Source of the DNA: Oscillibacter sp. UBA6647
Lineage (GTDB): Bacteria; Bacillota; Clostridia; Oscillospirales; Oscillospiraceae
Reading direction: 5' to 3'
Length of the DNA: 11,296 nt
Assembly: GCA_002455655.1 (NCBI GenBank)
Contig: DKLF01000055.1
Location: 1-11,296 of the forward strand
Numbering within the stretch: the stretch's first letter is position 1; the number at the start of each line of letters is the position of its first letter. This document shows, in pieces, positions 1 to 6,146 of the stretch. The notes under the pieces are model-generated. The model was not told the DNA's origin. It did not search any database and saw only the letters and a list, made by a program, of their open reading frames with translations. Position numbers and translations under genes: made by a program.

Positions 1-129
1 GCCCAATGCGGGCTGACGGTCCTCCGGCTGCGGCGGGTGCGGGAGCACGCTTTGGAGCTGGGCGCGCTGCCGGAGGGGAAGTGGCGGTATTTAACTGTGG
101 AAGAGCTGTCTGCGCTGCAAGCGCAGTGA
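1..129 (+). CDS. RsuA/RluB-family rRNA pseudouridine synthase, C-terminal end (5' part outside the window)
   Basis: Frame 1 is open from the first base and ends at TGA 127-129, giving the last 42 residues of a protein that starts upstream. The tail contains LTVLRLRRVREHALELG followed by LPEGKWRYLTVEEL. This is the typical end of RsuA/RluB/RluE-type pseudouridine synthases, where the basic RLRRVR strand precedes a GKWR-L-T-E-E motif. These enzymes isomerise one uridine in 16S or 23S rRNA to pseudouridine. The catalytic aspartate region is not in the window, so the target site (16S U516 or a 23S position) cannot be decided. A strong terminator follows 48 nt downstream and separates it from the next operon. 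The family call is firm; the exact subfamily is not. Confidence 0.8.
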   Translation, partial: AQCGLTVLRLRRVREHALELGALPEGKWRYLTVEELSALQAQ

Positions 130-176
130 CAGCGGGATATTGCTGGCGCACCTTCTTTGCCGCCAAAAGAGATATG

Positions 177-208
177 ATTGCAGGATTTATAAAAATCCTG
201 CAATTTTT
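177..208 (+). terminator. Rho-independent terminator after the pseudouridine synthase gene
   Basis: A perfect 12-bp inverted repeat, ATTGCAGGATTT (177-188) with AAATCCTGCAAT (193-204), encloses a 4-nt loop and runs into a T tract at 204-208. It lies 48 nt after the stop of the upstream gene and ahead of the promoter region of the next operon. Confidence 0.85.
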
Positions 209-306
209 GCGTTTGCTTCCACATTAGGAATCCATTGCAATCCCAAGGAATTTCAAGAAAATGCCGCTTTTTCAAGGCCGCTGTATCAAAAAAACAAAGG
301 TTTTTA

Positions 307-335
307 TTGAAAAAATGCAGGAAATATGATAAGCT
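307..335 (+). promoter_or_regulatory. Putative sigma-A promoter of the rpiR-to-rpsA operon
   Basis: TTGAAA (307-312), a 17-nt spacer and TAAGCT (330-335) preceded by TGA at 327-329 (extended -10). The -10 hexamer matches the consensus at only 3 of 6 positions, so the call rests on spacing, the TG dinucleotide, the local AT-richness and its place between a terminator and the first gene. TATGAT at 325-330 is an alternative -10, but it has no properly spaced -35. Confidence 0.4.
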
Positions 336-350
336 ATTCATCACACTTGA

Positions 351-369
351 TCAGCGCCCGGTGCGCTGA
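351..369 (+). promoter_or_regulatory. Inverted repeat in the rpiR leader, candidate operator or hairpin
   Basis: TCAGCGC (351-357) and GCGCTGA (363-369) form a perfect 7-bp inverted repeat around CCGGT, just after the expected transcription start and 34 nt before the GTG start of the regulator. Its place suits an autoregulatory operator for the RpiR protein or a 5'-UTR hairpin. No T tract follows, so it is not a terminator. The symmetry is seen; the function is inferred. Confidence 0.4.
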
Positions 370-402
370 CCCGGAAGAAGAGATACGGCGGAGGGGAAAA
401 TC

Positions 403-1269
403 GTGGCGAAAGGCATTTTATATACGCTGGAGAGCGGCATGAGCGGCTTTTCAAAGGGACAAAAACGCATTGCTTCCTATATTATGGAGAACTATGACAA
501 GGCCGCGTTTATGACGGCCAGCAAGCTGGGGCAGCTCTCGGGCGTCAGTGAATCCACGGTGGTCCGCTTTGCCTATGAGCTGGGCTACGAGGGCTATCCT
601 GCCTTGCAGCGGACGCTGCAGGAAATGATCCGCAGCCGCCTGACCTCTACCCAGCGCATTCAGGTGGCGGACAGCATGATGAGCGGACATGACGTGCTGT
701 CCTCCGTGATGCGTTCTGATTTTGACCGGCTGCGGATGGTGGCGGACAAGGCGGATCGCAGGGAGTTTGACCTTGTGGTGGATGAGCTGGTGCGGGCGCG
801 GCACATCTATATTTTGGGCGTGCGGTCGTCCTCCTTTGTGGCGGGGTATCTGAACTTTTACATGCATCTGCTGCTGGACAACGTAACGCTGGTGCAATCC
901 AACGAGGCGGGAGCGATTTTTGAACAGCTCTTCCGTATCGGACCCGGTGACGTGATGCTGGCCATCAGCTTTCCCCGGTACTCTAAGGCCACCATCAATA
1001 CCGCGAAATTTGCCAAGGACCGGGGCGCGACAATTCTGGGCATCACGGACAACGAGCTGTCCCCTCTGGGGCAGATGTCCAGTGCGGCGGTGCTGGCCCC
1101 CAGCGAAATGATTTCCTTTGTGGACTCTATGGTGGCCCCCATGTCCATGGTAAACGCCCTGCTGGTGGCTCTGGGCTTCCGGCTGGGAAAAGACGTGTCC
1201 ACCATTTTCTCCGAGCTGGAGGATATCTGGGAAACCTACGGCGTGTTTGGAAAGGCAGAAGATGAATAA
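403..1269 (+). CDS. MurR/RpiR-family transcriptional regulator (HTH + SIS domains)
   Basis: A 288-residue protein with the full RpiR layout. Residues 1-77 form the N-terminal helix-turn-helix domain, with the typical ASKLGQLSGVSESTVVRFAYELGY segment at about 39-62. Residues about 130-265 form a SIS sugar-phosphate-binding domain, starting at IYILGVRSSSFVAG (135-148) and continuing through GDVMLAISFPRYSKAT and GATILGITDNELSPLG. RpiR proteins usually sense a phosphosugar or amino-sugar phosphate and repress or activate catabolic genes. Here no sugar gene is nearby, so the ligand and targets are unknown. The start is GTG, supported by GGAGGGG at 390-396. The 3' end overlaps the next gene by 8 nt, which suggests translational coupling. 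Family certain; role in this operon open. Confidence 0.93.
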   Translation: MAKGILYTLESGMSGFSKGQKRIASYIMENYDKAAFMTASKLGQLSGVSESTVVRFAYELGYEGYPALQRTLQEMIRSRLTSTQRIQVADSMMSGHDVLSSVMRSDFDRLRMVADKADRREFDLVVDELVRARHIYILGVRSSSFVAGYLNFYMHLLLDNVTLVQSNEAGAIFEQLFRIGPGDVMLAISFPRYSKATINTAKFAKDRGATILGITDNELSPLGQMSSAAVLAPSEMISFVDSMVAPMSMVNALLVALGFRLGKDVSTIFSELEDIWETYGVFGKAEDE

Positions 1270-2497
1270 AAAGGTTCTGGTGGTCGGCGGCGGTGCCGCC
1301 GGTATGATGGCTGCGATTTCGGCGGCGGAGCGGGGTGCGTCCGTGACGCTGCTGGAGCCGGGCGACCGCCTTGGAAAAAAGCTGAATATCACCGGCAAGG
1401 GCCGGTGCAACGTCACTAACGATTCCGGGTGCGATGAGCTGCTGGCCAACGTCCCCCGCAACGGAAAGTTTCTTTACAGCGCCTTTTCCCGGTTTGACGG
1501 ACGGGACGCCATGGCGTTTTTTCAGGAGCTGGGCGTTCCGCTGAAGGTGGAACGGGGGCGGCGGGTATTTCCCCTGTCCGACCGCTCTTTTGACGTCAGC
1601 GGCGCGCTGGAGCGGCGGCTGAAAAAGCTGAGCGTCTCCATTTTGCGGCGGCGGGCGGAAAGCCTGCTGCTTGAGGACGGTGCGGTCCGGGGCGTGCAAA
1701 CGGAACGGGGACCTTTGAACGCCGACGCGGTCATTCTGGCCACCGGCGGAATTTCCTACCCCGCCACCGGTTCCACAGGAGACGGACACCGGTTCGCGGA
1801 GCAGGCAGGCCACACGGTCACGCCCCTGCGCGGCTCTTTGGTGCCCCTGCGGGAAGTGGGGAACCTCTGCGCGGCTTTGCAGGGTCTTTCTCTAAAAAAC
1901 GTGGAGCTGACGGTTTTTGAAAATAACAAAAAAATCCATACCGATTTTGGCGAGCTGCTGTTTACCCATTTTGGGGTCAGCGGCCCGTTGGTCCTGTCCG
2001 CCTCTGCCCATATGCGGCATTTCGGAGAAAAGGCGTATCGGCTGGAAATTGATCTGAAGCCTGCGCTGGACGAGGGACAGTTGGACAAGCGGCTGCTGGC
2101 GGACTTTGAAAAATACGCCAACAGCGATTTTTGCAACGCGCTGAGCGATCTGCTTCCCCAAAAGCTGATTCCGGTCATGGTAGAGTGCTGCGAAATTTCC
2201 CCGCATCGAAAGATACACGATGTCACGCGGGAGGAACGGCAGGGCCTGCTGCGCCTTTTGAAGCATTTTCCCATTGCCGTCGAAGCGCCCCGCCCGGTGG
2301 AGGAGGCCATTGTCACCGCTGGCGGCGTAACGGTGCGAGAGATTGACCCACACACCATGGAATCAAAGGTTGTAAAGGGACTATACTTTGCAGGTGAACT
2401 GATGGATGTGGACGCCTATACCGGCGGCTTTAACCTGCAAATTGCCTGGGCCACCGGGCGCGCCGCAGGCTTTGCAGCGGCGGATACCAAGGAGTAA
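1262..2497 (+). CDS. HI0933/YhiN/BaiN-family FAD-dependent flavoprotein
   Basis: A 411-residue flavoprotein. The N-terminus is a Rossmann FAD-binding fold: GGGAAG at 9-14, acidic strand end LLE (E32), then the family signature GKKLNITGKGRCNVTN (38-53). The C-terminal part has GGVTVREID and the closing signature AGELMDVDAYTGGFN (377-391), which also contacts FAD. Databases often name this family 'aminoacetone oxidase family' or BaiN. From memory, the E. coli member YhiN (RdsA) was recently reported to make dihydrouridine in 23S rRNA, which would suit a neighbourhood containing a pseudouridine synthase and ribosomal protein S1. The start is taken as ATG 1262, with GGAAAGG at 1249-1255, rather than an in-frame TTG at 1247 that lacks a good ribosome-binding site. 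It overlaps the regulator stop by 8 nt. Substrate unproven. Confidence 0.9.
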   Translation: MNKKVLVVGGGAAGMMAAISAAERGASVTLLEPGDRLGKKLNITGKGRCNVTNDSGCDELLANVPRNGKFLYSAFSRFDGRDAMAFFQELGVPLKVERGRRVFPLSDRSFDVSGALERRLKKLSVSILRRRAESLLLEDGAVRGVQTERGPLNADAVILATGGISYPATGSTGDGHRFAEQAGHTVTPLRGSLVPLREVGNLCAALQGLSLKNVELTVFENNKKIHTDFGELLFTHFGVSGPLVLSASAHMRHFGEKAYRLEIDLKPALDEGQLDKRLLADFEKYANSDFCNALSDLLPQKLIPVMVECCEISPHRKIHDVTREERQGLLRLLKHFPIAVEAPRPVEEAIVTAGGVTVREIDPHTMESKVVKGLYFAGELMDVDAYTGGFNLQIAWATGRAAGFAAADTKE

Positions 2498-2508
2498 GGA
2501 GCATTCCC

Positions 2509-3183
2509 ATGAAGAACGTGAGCATTGCCATCGACGGGCCCTCCGGCGCGGGGAAGAGCACCCTGGCCCGGGCGCTGGCAAAGGAAAAAGGATATTTGTA
2601 CATTGATACCGGCGCCATTTACCGGACCGTCGGCTGCTATGTCCGCCGCTGCGGGGTGGATCCGGCAGAGGAGTCGGCGGTTCTGCGGCTGCTTCCGCAG
2701 GCAAAGGTGGAGCTGCGCCGGGGTGAGGATGAAACGCAGCGCATGTTTTTAAACGGGGAAGACGTGTCGGAAGAGATTCGCCTTCCCGAGGTTTCCAAAT
2801 ATGCCTCCGTTGTCTCCGCCCACCCGGAGGTTCGGGCTTATCTGCTGGAAATGCAGCGCGAGCTGGCCCGGAATCACAGCGTGGTGATGGACGGACGGGA
2901 CATCGGTACGGTGGTCCTGCCCGATGCGGACGTGAAAATCTTTCTCACCGCTTCTGTGGAGGTCCGCGCGAAGCGCCGGTATCTGGAACTTTCGGAGCGG
3001 GGAACGCCTGAAGCGCTGGATCAGGTGCGCAGCGAAATTGTCCAGCGGGATTGGGACGACTCCCACCGCGCCGCCGCGCCACTGCGGCAGGCGGAGGGGG
3101 CCGTAGCGGTGGATACCACGGCGCTGAATTTTCAGGAGAGCCTGTCCGCGCTTTTGCGGGTGGTGGAGGAGGCGCTGAAATGA
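2509..3183 (+). CDS. cmk: Cytidylate kinase (CMP/dCMP kinase)
   Basis: A 224-residue cytoplasmic kinase that phosphorylates CMP and dCMP with ATP, recycling CMP released from phospholipid synthesis and RNA decay. The P-loop is GPSGAGKS at 10-17. YIDTGAIYR (31-39) is the nucleotide-monophosphate-binding segment, VMDGRDIGTVVLP (126-138) is the family hallmark, and the lid/substrate region RDWDDSHRAAAPL lies at 180-192. Length is normal for bacterial Cmk. TAAGGAG at 2495-2501 overlaps the stop of the flavoprotein gene and gives a 7-nt spacing to the ATG. Its stop overlaps the plsC start as ATGA. cmk next to an S1 gene is a common bacterial arrangement. Confidence 0.96.
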   Translation: MKNVSIAIDGPSGAGKSTLARALAKEKGYLYIDTGAIYRTVGCYVRRCGVDPAEESAVLRLLPQAKVELRRGEDETQRMFLNGEDVSEEIRLPEVSKYASVVSAHPEVRAYLLEMQRELARNHSVVMDGRDIGTVVLPDADVKIFLTASVEVRAKRRYLELSERGTPEALDQVRSEIVQRDWDDSHRAAAPLRQAEGAVAVDTTALNFQESLSALLRVVEEALK

Positions 3184-3815
3184 AGCCGTTCAACTGTTTT
3201 TTTGTGTTTATCTATTATGTGGTGGGCTTTATTACCCATCTTCTTCATCCTGCCAAGGTGGAAGGGATGGACCGCCTGCCCAGAGGAGGGGCGCTGCTGT
3301 GCCCCAACCACGCCAGCGACTGGGACCCGATTATGGTGGCGCTGGTGCTGCCGGTGAATTACCGGCTGCACATTATGGCAAAGGAAGAACTGTTCCGCAA
3401 TCCGCTTCTGGGCTGGATTCTGCGCCGGGTGGGCGCGTTTCCCGTCAGCCGGGGCGGCGGAGACATTCAGTCGGTCAAAACCGCAATGCAGGCCATTAAA
3501 TCCGGAGACAATCTGCTGATGTTTCCAGAGGGAACCACCGTTCGGAACGGCATCGGTCATGTAGATGGCCTGCCTGCCCACGCCCACGGCGGCGTGGCCA
3601 TGATTGGGATCCGCACGGGAGCAAAGCTGGTGCCGGTGTTTGTGGACGGGGAGAAGAAGCCCTTCCGGCGTACCCGTATTATCTTTGGCGAGCCCTATGA
3701 GCCGAGGATTACCGGGAAGCACGGCACGGCGGAGGAAATTCAGACGGTGGCGGACGAAGTTCTGGCGGCGGCCTACGCTCTGGGCGGGCAGGCCGTGGGA
3801 GGGAAGCCGCTGTGA
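3180..3815 (+). CDS. plsC: 1-acyl-sn-glycerol-3-phosphate acyltransferase
   Basis: A 211-residue membrane-bound acyltransferase that would convert lysophosphatidic acid to phosphatidic acid. Residues about 7-22 are hydrophobic (a run of F, Y, V, I and L) and probably anchor the protein in the membrane. The catalytic H-X4-D motif is NHASDWD (43-49, H44 and D49). GAFPVSRG (85-92) is block II, FPEGTT (115-120) is the glycerophosphate-binding block III, and VPVFVDG follows as block IV. The start is ATG 3180 in a 4-nt ATGA overlap with the cmk stop. GGAGGAGG at 3165-3172 is at a good distance. An in-frame upstream extension to 3051 is open but would lie wholly within cmk and has no family similarity. 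The position between cmk and ispH suits membrane lipid synthesis. Confidence 0.93.
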   Translation: MKPFNCFFVFIYYVVGFITHLLHPAKVEGMDRLPRGGALLCPNHASDWDPIMVALVLPVNYRLHIMAKEELFRNPLLGWILRRVGAFPVSRGGGDIQSVKTAMQAIKSGDNLLMFPEGTTVRNGIGHVDGLPAHAHGGVAMIGIRTGAKLVPVFVDGEKKPFRRTRIIFGEPYEPRITGKHGTAEEIQTVADEVLAAAYALGGQAVGGKPL

Positions 3816-5758
3816 AAGTGTTCTTGGCGCAAAGCGCCGGTTTTTGCTATGGCGTGGAGCGGGCGGTGGAACTGACAAAAAAAGCTGCCGCCAAGAGCGA
3901 CTGCTGCGTTATGCTGGGGGATCTGATTCACAACGCCCATGTGGTGGCGGAGCTGGAGGCTCTGGGCGTGCGAAAAATCGCAGGGCCGGAGGACGCGCCG
4001 GAGGGCGCAACCGTGGTGCTTCGCTCTCACGGAGAGCGGCGGGAGATGGTGGAGGAACTGACAGAACGGGGACTTCGCTGCGTCAGCGCCGCCTGTCCCA
4101 ACGTGCTGCGGATTCAAACCCTTGTTGGGCAGGCAGAGGAAGACGGACGGCAGGTCATCATCATCGGCGAGCGAAACCATCCCGAAATTCAGGGAATTGC
4201 CAGCTATTGCAGGCATCCGCTGATTTTCGGAGGGCCGGAGGAGCTTGCCGCCTGGTTTGCGGAGGACCCAGCACGGCGGGACCTTCCCATCACGGTGGCG
4301 GCACAGACCACCTGTATTCGTGAACTTTTTGAGACTTCCATAAAAATCTTAAAAAAACAGTGTACAAACGCCAAAATATTTGATACAATATGCAATGCTA
4401 CGCGTAAGCGTCAATCCGAGGCGGCAGAGATTGCCGGGCGGGTGGACGCAATGGTGGTGGTTGGAGACCCCAGAAGTGCAAACACCAAACATTTGACGGA
4501 AATTTGTATTGAGAGATGCCCGCGCGTTCTCCAAATCGAGGGGGCGGACGAGCTCTCGCCGGATTTTTTCAATGGTTGCTCTGTTGCAGGTCTGACGGCC
4601 GGTGCCTCCACGCCTGCGGGCATCATTAAGGAGGTATATGCAACGATGAGTGAAGAAATCAAGAACGTCGAAAGCGGCGAGGAATCCTTTGAGGAACTGC
4701 TGAATCAATCTTTTAAGACTTTAAATACAGGCGAAAAGGTAACCGGAATCGTCACGGCCGTGGGTCCCACGGAGGTGCAGGTGGATGTGGGTGCCAAGCA
4801 GGCCGCATACATCAAGGCCAGTGAGTTGAGCGACGATCCCAACGCCAAGCCTGAGGAGCTTCTGAAGGTGGGCGACGAGATCGAGGCATATATCGTCCGC
4901 GTCAACGACATCGAGGGCTATGCCGAGCTGTCCAAGAAGCGTCTTGACACCGTGAAGGTCTGGGAGAACATCGAGCAGGCCGTCGAGGACAAGACCGTGA
5001 TGGAAGGCGTCGTCACCGAGGTCAATAAGGGCGGTGTTGTTGTTTCCGTTAAGGGCGTGCGCGTGTTTGTGCCCGCTTCTCAGAGCGGTATGCCCCGCGG
5101 CGCGGATCTTGAAACCATGGTCAAGTCCAAGGCGCAGCTCCGCATCACCGAGGTCAACCGTGCCCGCCGCCGTGTGGTGGGTTCCATCCGCTCCGTGGCC
5201 GACGAGGCCCGCAGGGCCGCGCAGGACGAGGTGTGGAACAGCATCGAGGTTGGCAAGCGCTATACCGGTACTGTTAAATCCATGACCGCTTACGGCGTGT
5301 TTGTGGACATCGGCGGTGTGGACGGCATGGTGCACATTTCCGAGCTGAGCTGGAGCCGCATCAAGACCCCTTCCGAGGTCTGCAAAGTGGGCGATGCTAT
5401 GGAGGTCTATGTCATCTCCTTTGATGCTGAGAAGCGCAAGATTTCTCTGGGCGTAAAGGATCGCGGCGTGAACCCCTGGGAGGACTTCATGAGCAAGTAC
5501 CGCGTGGGCGACGTGGCTACGGTCCGCATCGTCAAGCTGATGACCTTCGGTGCGTTTGCCGAGGTTGTCCCCGGCGTGGACGGCCTGATTCACATTTCCC
5601 AGATTGCTGACCGGCGCATTGAAAAGCCCGGTGATGTGCTGAGCGAGGGTCAGGAAGTAGATGCCGAGATCATTGCTGTGGACGAGGAGAAGAAGAAGAT
5701 TTCCCTGTCTATCCGCTCCCTGTTGGCTCCCGCTGAGGAGAGCGCAGACGCTGAGTAA
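3812..5758 (+). CDS. ispH-rpsA: Fusion of 4-hydroxy-3-methylbut-2-enyl diphosphate reductase (IspH) and S1-domain ribosomal protein
   Basis: A 648-residue two-part protein. Residues 1-278 are IspH, the last MEP-pathway enzyme, which reduces HMBPP to IPP and DMAPP with a 4Fe-4S cluster. Cluster cysteines are C12 (GFCYGV), C95 (AACPNV) and C194 (DTICNAT). Active-site residues are H40, H73, H123, E125, the TT pair at 166-167, S222/N224 and S266. Residues about 307-376, 390-460, 478-548 and 563-634 are four S1 RNA-binding domains; the latter two carry the clearest patterns, YGVFVDIGGVDGMVHISEL and FGAFAEVVPGVDGLIHISQ. The start is GTG, overlapping the plsC stop by 4 nt, with GGAGGG at 3798-3803. 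This fusion is known from Clostridia. The S1 half has its own Shine-Dalgarno and start at 4646 and a different codon preference (see findings). A terminator follows. Confidence 0.95.
   Translation: MKVFLAQSAGFCYGVERAVELTKKAAAKSDCCVMLGDLIHNAHVVAELEALGVRKIAGPEDAPEGATVVLRSHGERREMVEELTERGLRCVSAACPNVLRIQTLVGQAEEDGRQVIIIGERNHPEIQGIASYCRHPLIFGGPEELAAWFAEDPARRDLPITVAAQTTCIRELFETSIKILKKQCTNAKIFDTICNATRKRQSEAAEIAGRVDAMVVVGDPRSANTKHLTEICIERCPRVLQIEGADELSPDFFNGCSVAGLTAGASTPAGIIKEVYATMSEEIKNVESGEESFEELLNQSFKTLNTGEKVTGIVTAVGPTEVQVDVGAKQAAYIKASELSDDPNAKPEELLKVGDEIEAYIVRVNDIEGYAELSKKRLDTVKVWENIEQAVEDKTVMEGVVTEVNKGGVVVSVKGVRVFVPASQSGMPRGADLETMVKSKAQLRITEVNRARRRVVGSIRSVADEARRAAQDEVWNSIEVGKRYTGTVKSMTAYGVFVDIGGVDGMVHISELSWSRIKTPSEVCKVGDAMEVYVISFDAEKRKISLGVKDRGVNPWEDFMSKYRVGDVATVRIVKLMTFGAFAEVVPGVDGLIHISQIADRRIEKPGDVLSEGQEVDAEIIAVDEEKKKISLSIRSLLAPAEESADAE
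4361..4389 (+). promoter_or_regulatory. Putative internal promoter for the S1 half of ispH-rpsA
   Basis: TGTACA (4361-4366), a 17-nt spacer and TACAAT (4384-4389) preceded by TGA (extended -10, TGATACAAT). The -35 matches consensus at 4 of 6 positions and the -10 at 5 of 6. It lies in an AT-rich island (about 4321-4400) inside otherwise GC-rich ispH, where codons such as ATA, TTA and ACA are used. Transcription from about 4396 would give a leader of roughly 250 nt before the S1 start at 4646. Sequence match only. Confidence 0.45.
4628..4635 (+). promoter_or_regulatory. Internal ribosome-binding site for a stand-alone S1 protein
   Basis: AAGGAGGT, a full match to the anti-Shine-Dalgarno complement, lies inside the coding sequence 10 nt before an in-frame ATG at 4646. 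That ATG is codon 279 of the fusion, at the end of the IspH fold. Starting there would give a 370-residue protein beginning MSEEIKNVESGEESFEELL, a typical start for free clostridial S1 homologues. A second ATG at 4638 is out of frame, only 3 codons long, and its TGA overlaps the S1 ATG. Confidence 0.6.
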
Positions 5759-5785
5759 GCCTCCCGTCAATTTATAAACAACGTT

Positions 5786-5822
5786 GCTCCGGAAATGTAA
5801 AAGCATTTCCGGAGCTTTCTTT
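5786..5822 (+). terminator. Rho-independent terminator of the rpiR-to-rpsA operon
   Basis: A perfect 12-bp stem, GCTCCGGAAATG (5786-5797) with CATTTCCGGAGC (5804-5815), encloses a 6-nt loop and is followed by TTTCTTT. It lies 28 nt after the stop of ispH-rpsA. Confidence 0.9.
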
Positions 5823-6061
5823 GTATCCGACTTCTTGATGGGATATGCTCATTCCGATGAATGTGGGCAAAGCGCCTTTGACAAATTGCCGAAAATTTTT
5901 AAGCACCGAGGGGTGGAAGACAGGCAACTGGCGACCGCTTTTTATAAATTCCGGTTTTTTCCGGGAAAATCAAGCGTAGCGACGGATGAGGCTCCTCCCG
6001 CGCAGGGCTTTGCCGGATAACATGGCTCAGGAAATCCGGCGCGCAAATTTCACAGATTTGA
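5823..6061. other. Non-coding stretch between rpsA and the CoA-transferase promoter
   Basis: About 240 nt with no gene I can support. A short open frame (5784-6020) crosses the terminator, has no ribosome-binding site and resembles no family I know. The stretch contains an imperfect CCGG/CCGG hairpin around a T6 run (5951-5964), a 7-bp inverted repeat GCCGGAT/ATCCGGC (6012-6018 and 6034-6040) and an inverted repeat CAAATT/GATTTG (6044-6060) just before the -35 of the next promoter. It could be a gene remnant or an interspersed repeat; the window alone cannot tell. Confidence 0.4.
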
Positions 6062-6090
6062 TTGCATTCCAAAAATGATTATGTTACAAT
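6062..6090 (+). promoter_or_regulatory. Promoter of the CoA-transferase gene
   Basis: TTGCAT (6062-6067), a 17-nt spacer and TACAAT (6085-6090) with an upstream TG at 6082-6083 (extended -10, TGTTACAAT). The expected start is near 6097, giving a leader of about 50 nt. A perfect TTGACA at 6092-6097 has no -10 at a suitable distance and is probably incidental. Confidence 0.55.
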
Positions 6091-6146
6091 ATTGACAATC
6101 TTTGAAACTGCATGGTTTTATTGAAAAAAACAGGGAGGAATTTTTC

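Noticed and set aside
6..227. 73-codon plus-strand frame overlapping the pseudouridine synthase tail
   Set aside because: It runs in another frame through a recognised gene end and through the terminator at 177-208, and has no ribosome-binding site.
3051..3179. Upstream in-frame extension of plsC
   Set aside because: It lies wholly inside cmk, reads as low-complexity Gly/Arg-rich sequence, and the ATG at 3180 has a strong ribosome-binding site and gives the normal family length.
5784..6020. 78-codon open frame after rpsA
   Set aside because: It starts inside the rpsA terminator hairpin, has no ribosome-binding site and resembles no known family. It is treated as non-coding.
6092..6097. Perfect TTGACA -35 hexamer before the CoA-transferase gene
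   Set aside because: No -10-like hexamer lies 16-18 nt downstream. The overlapping TTGCAT-N17-TACAAT with extended -10 is a better promoter.
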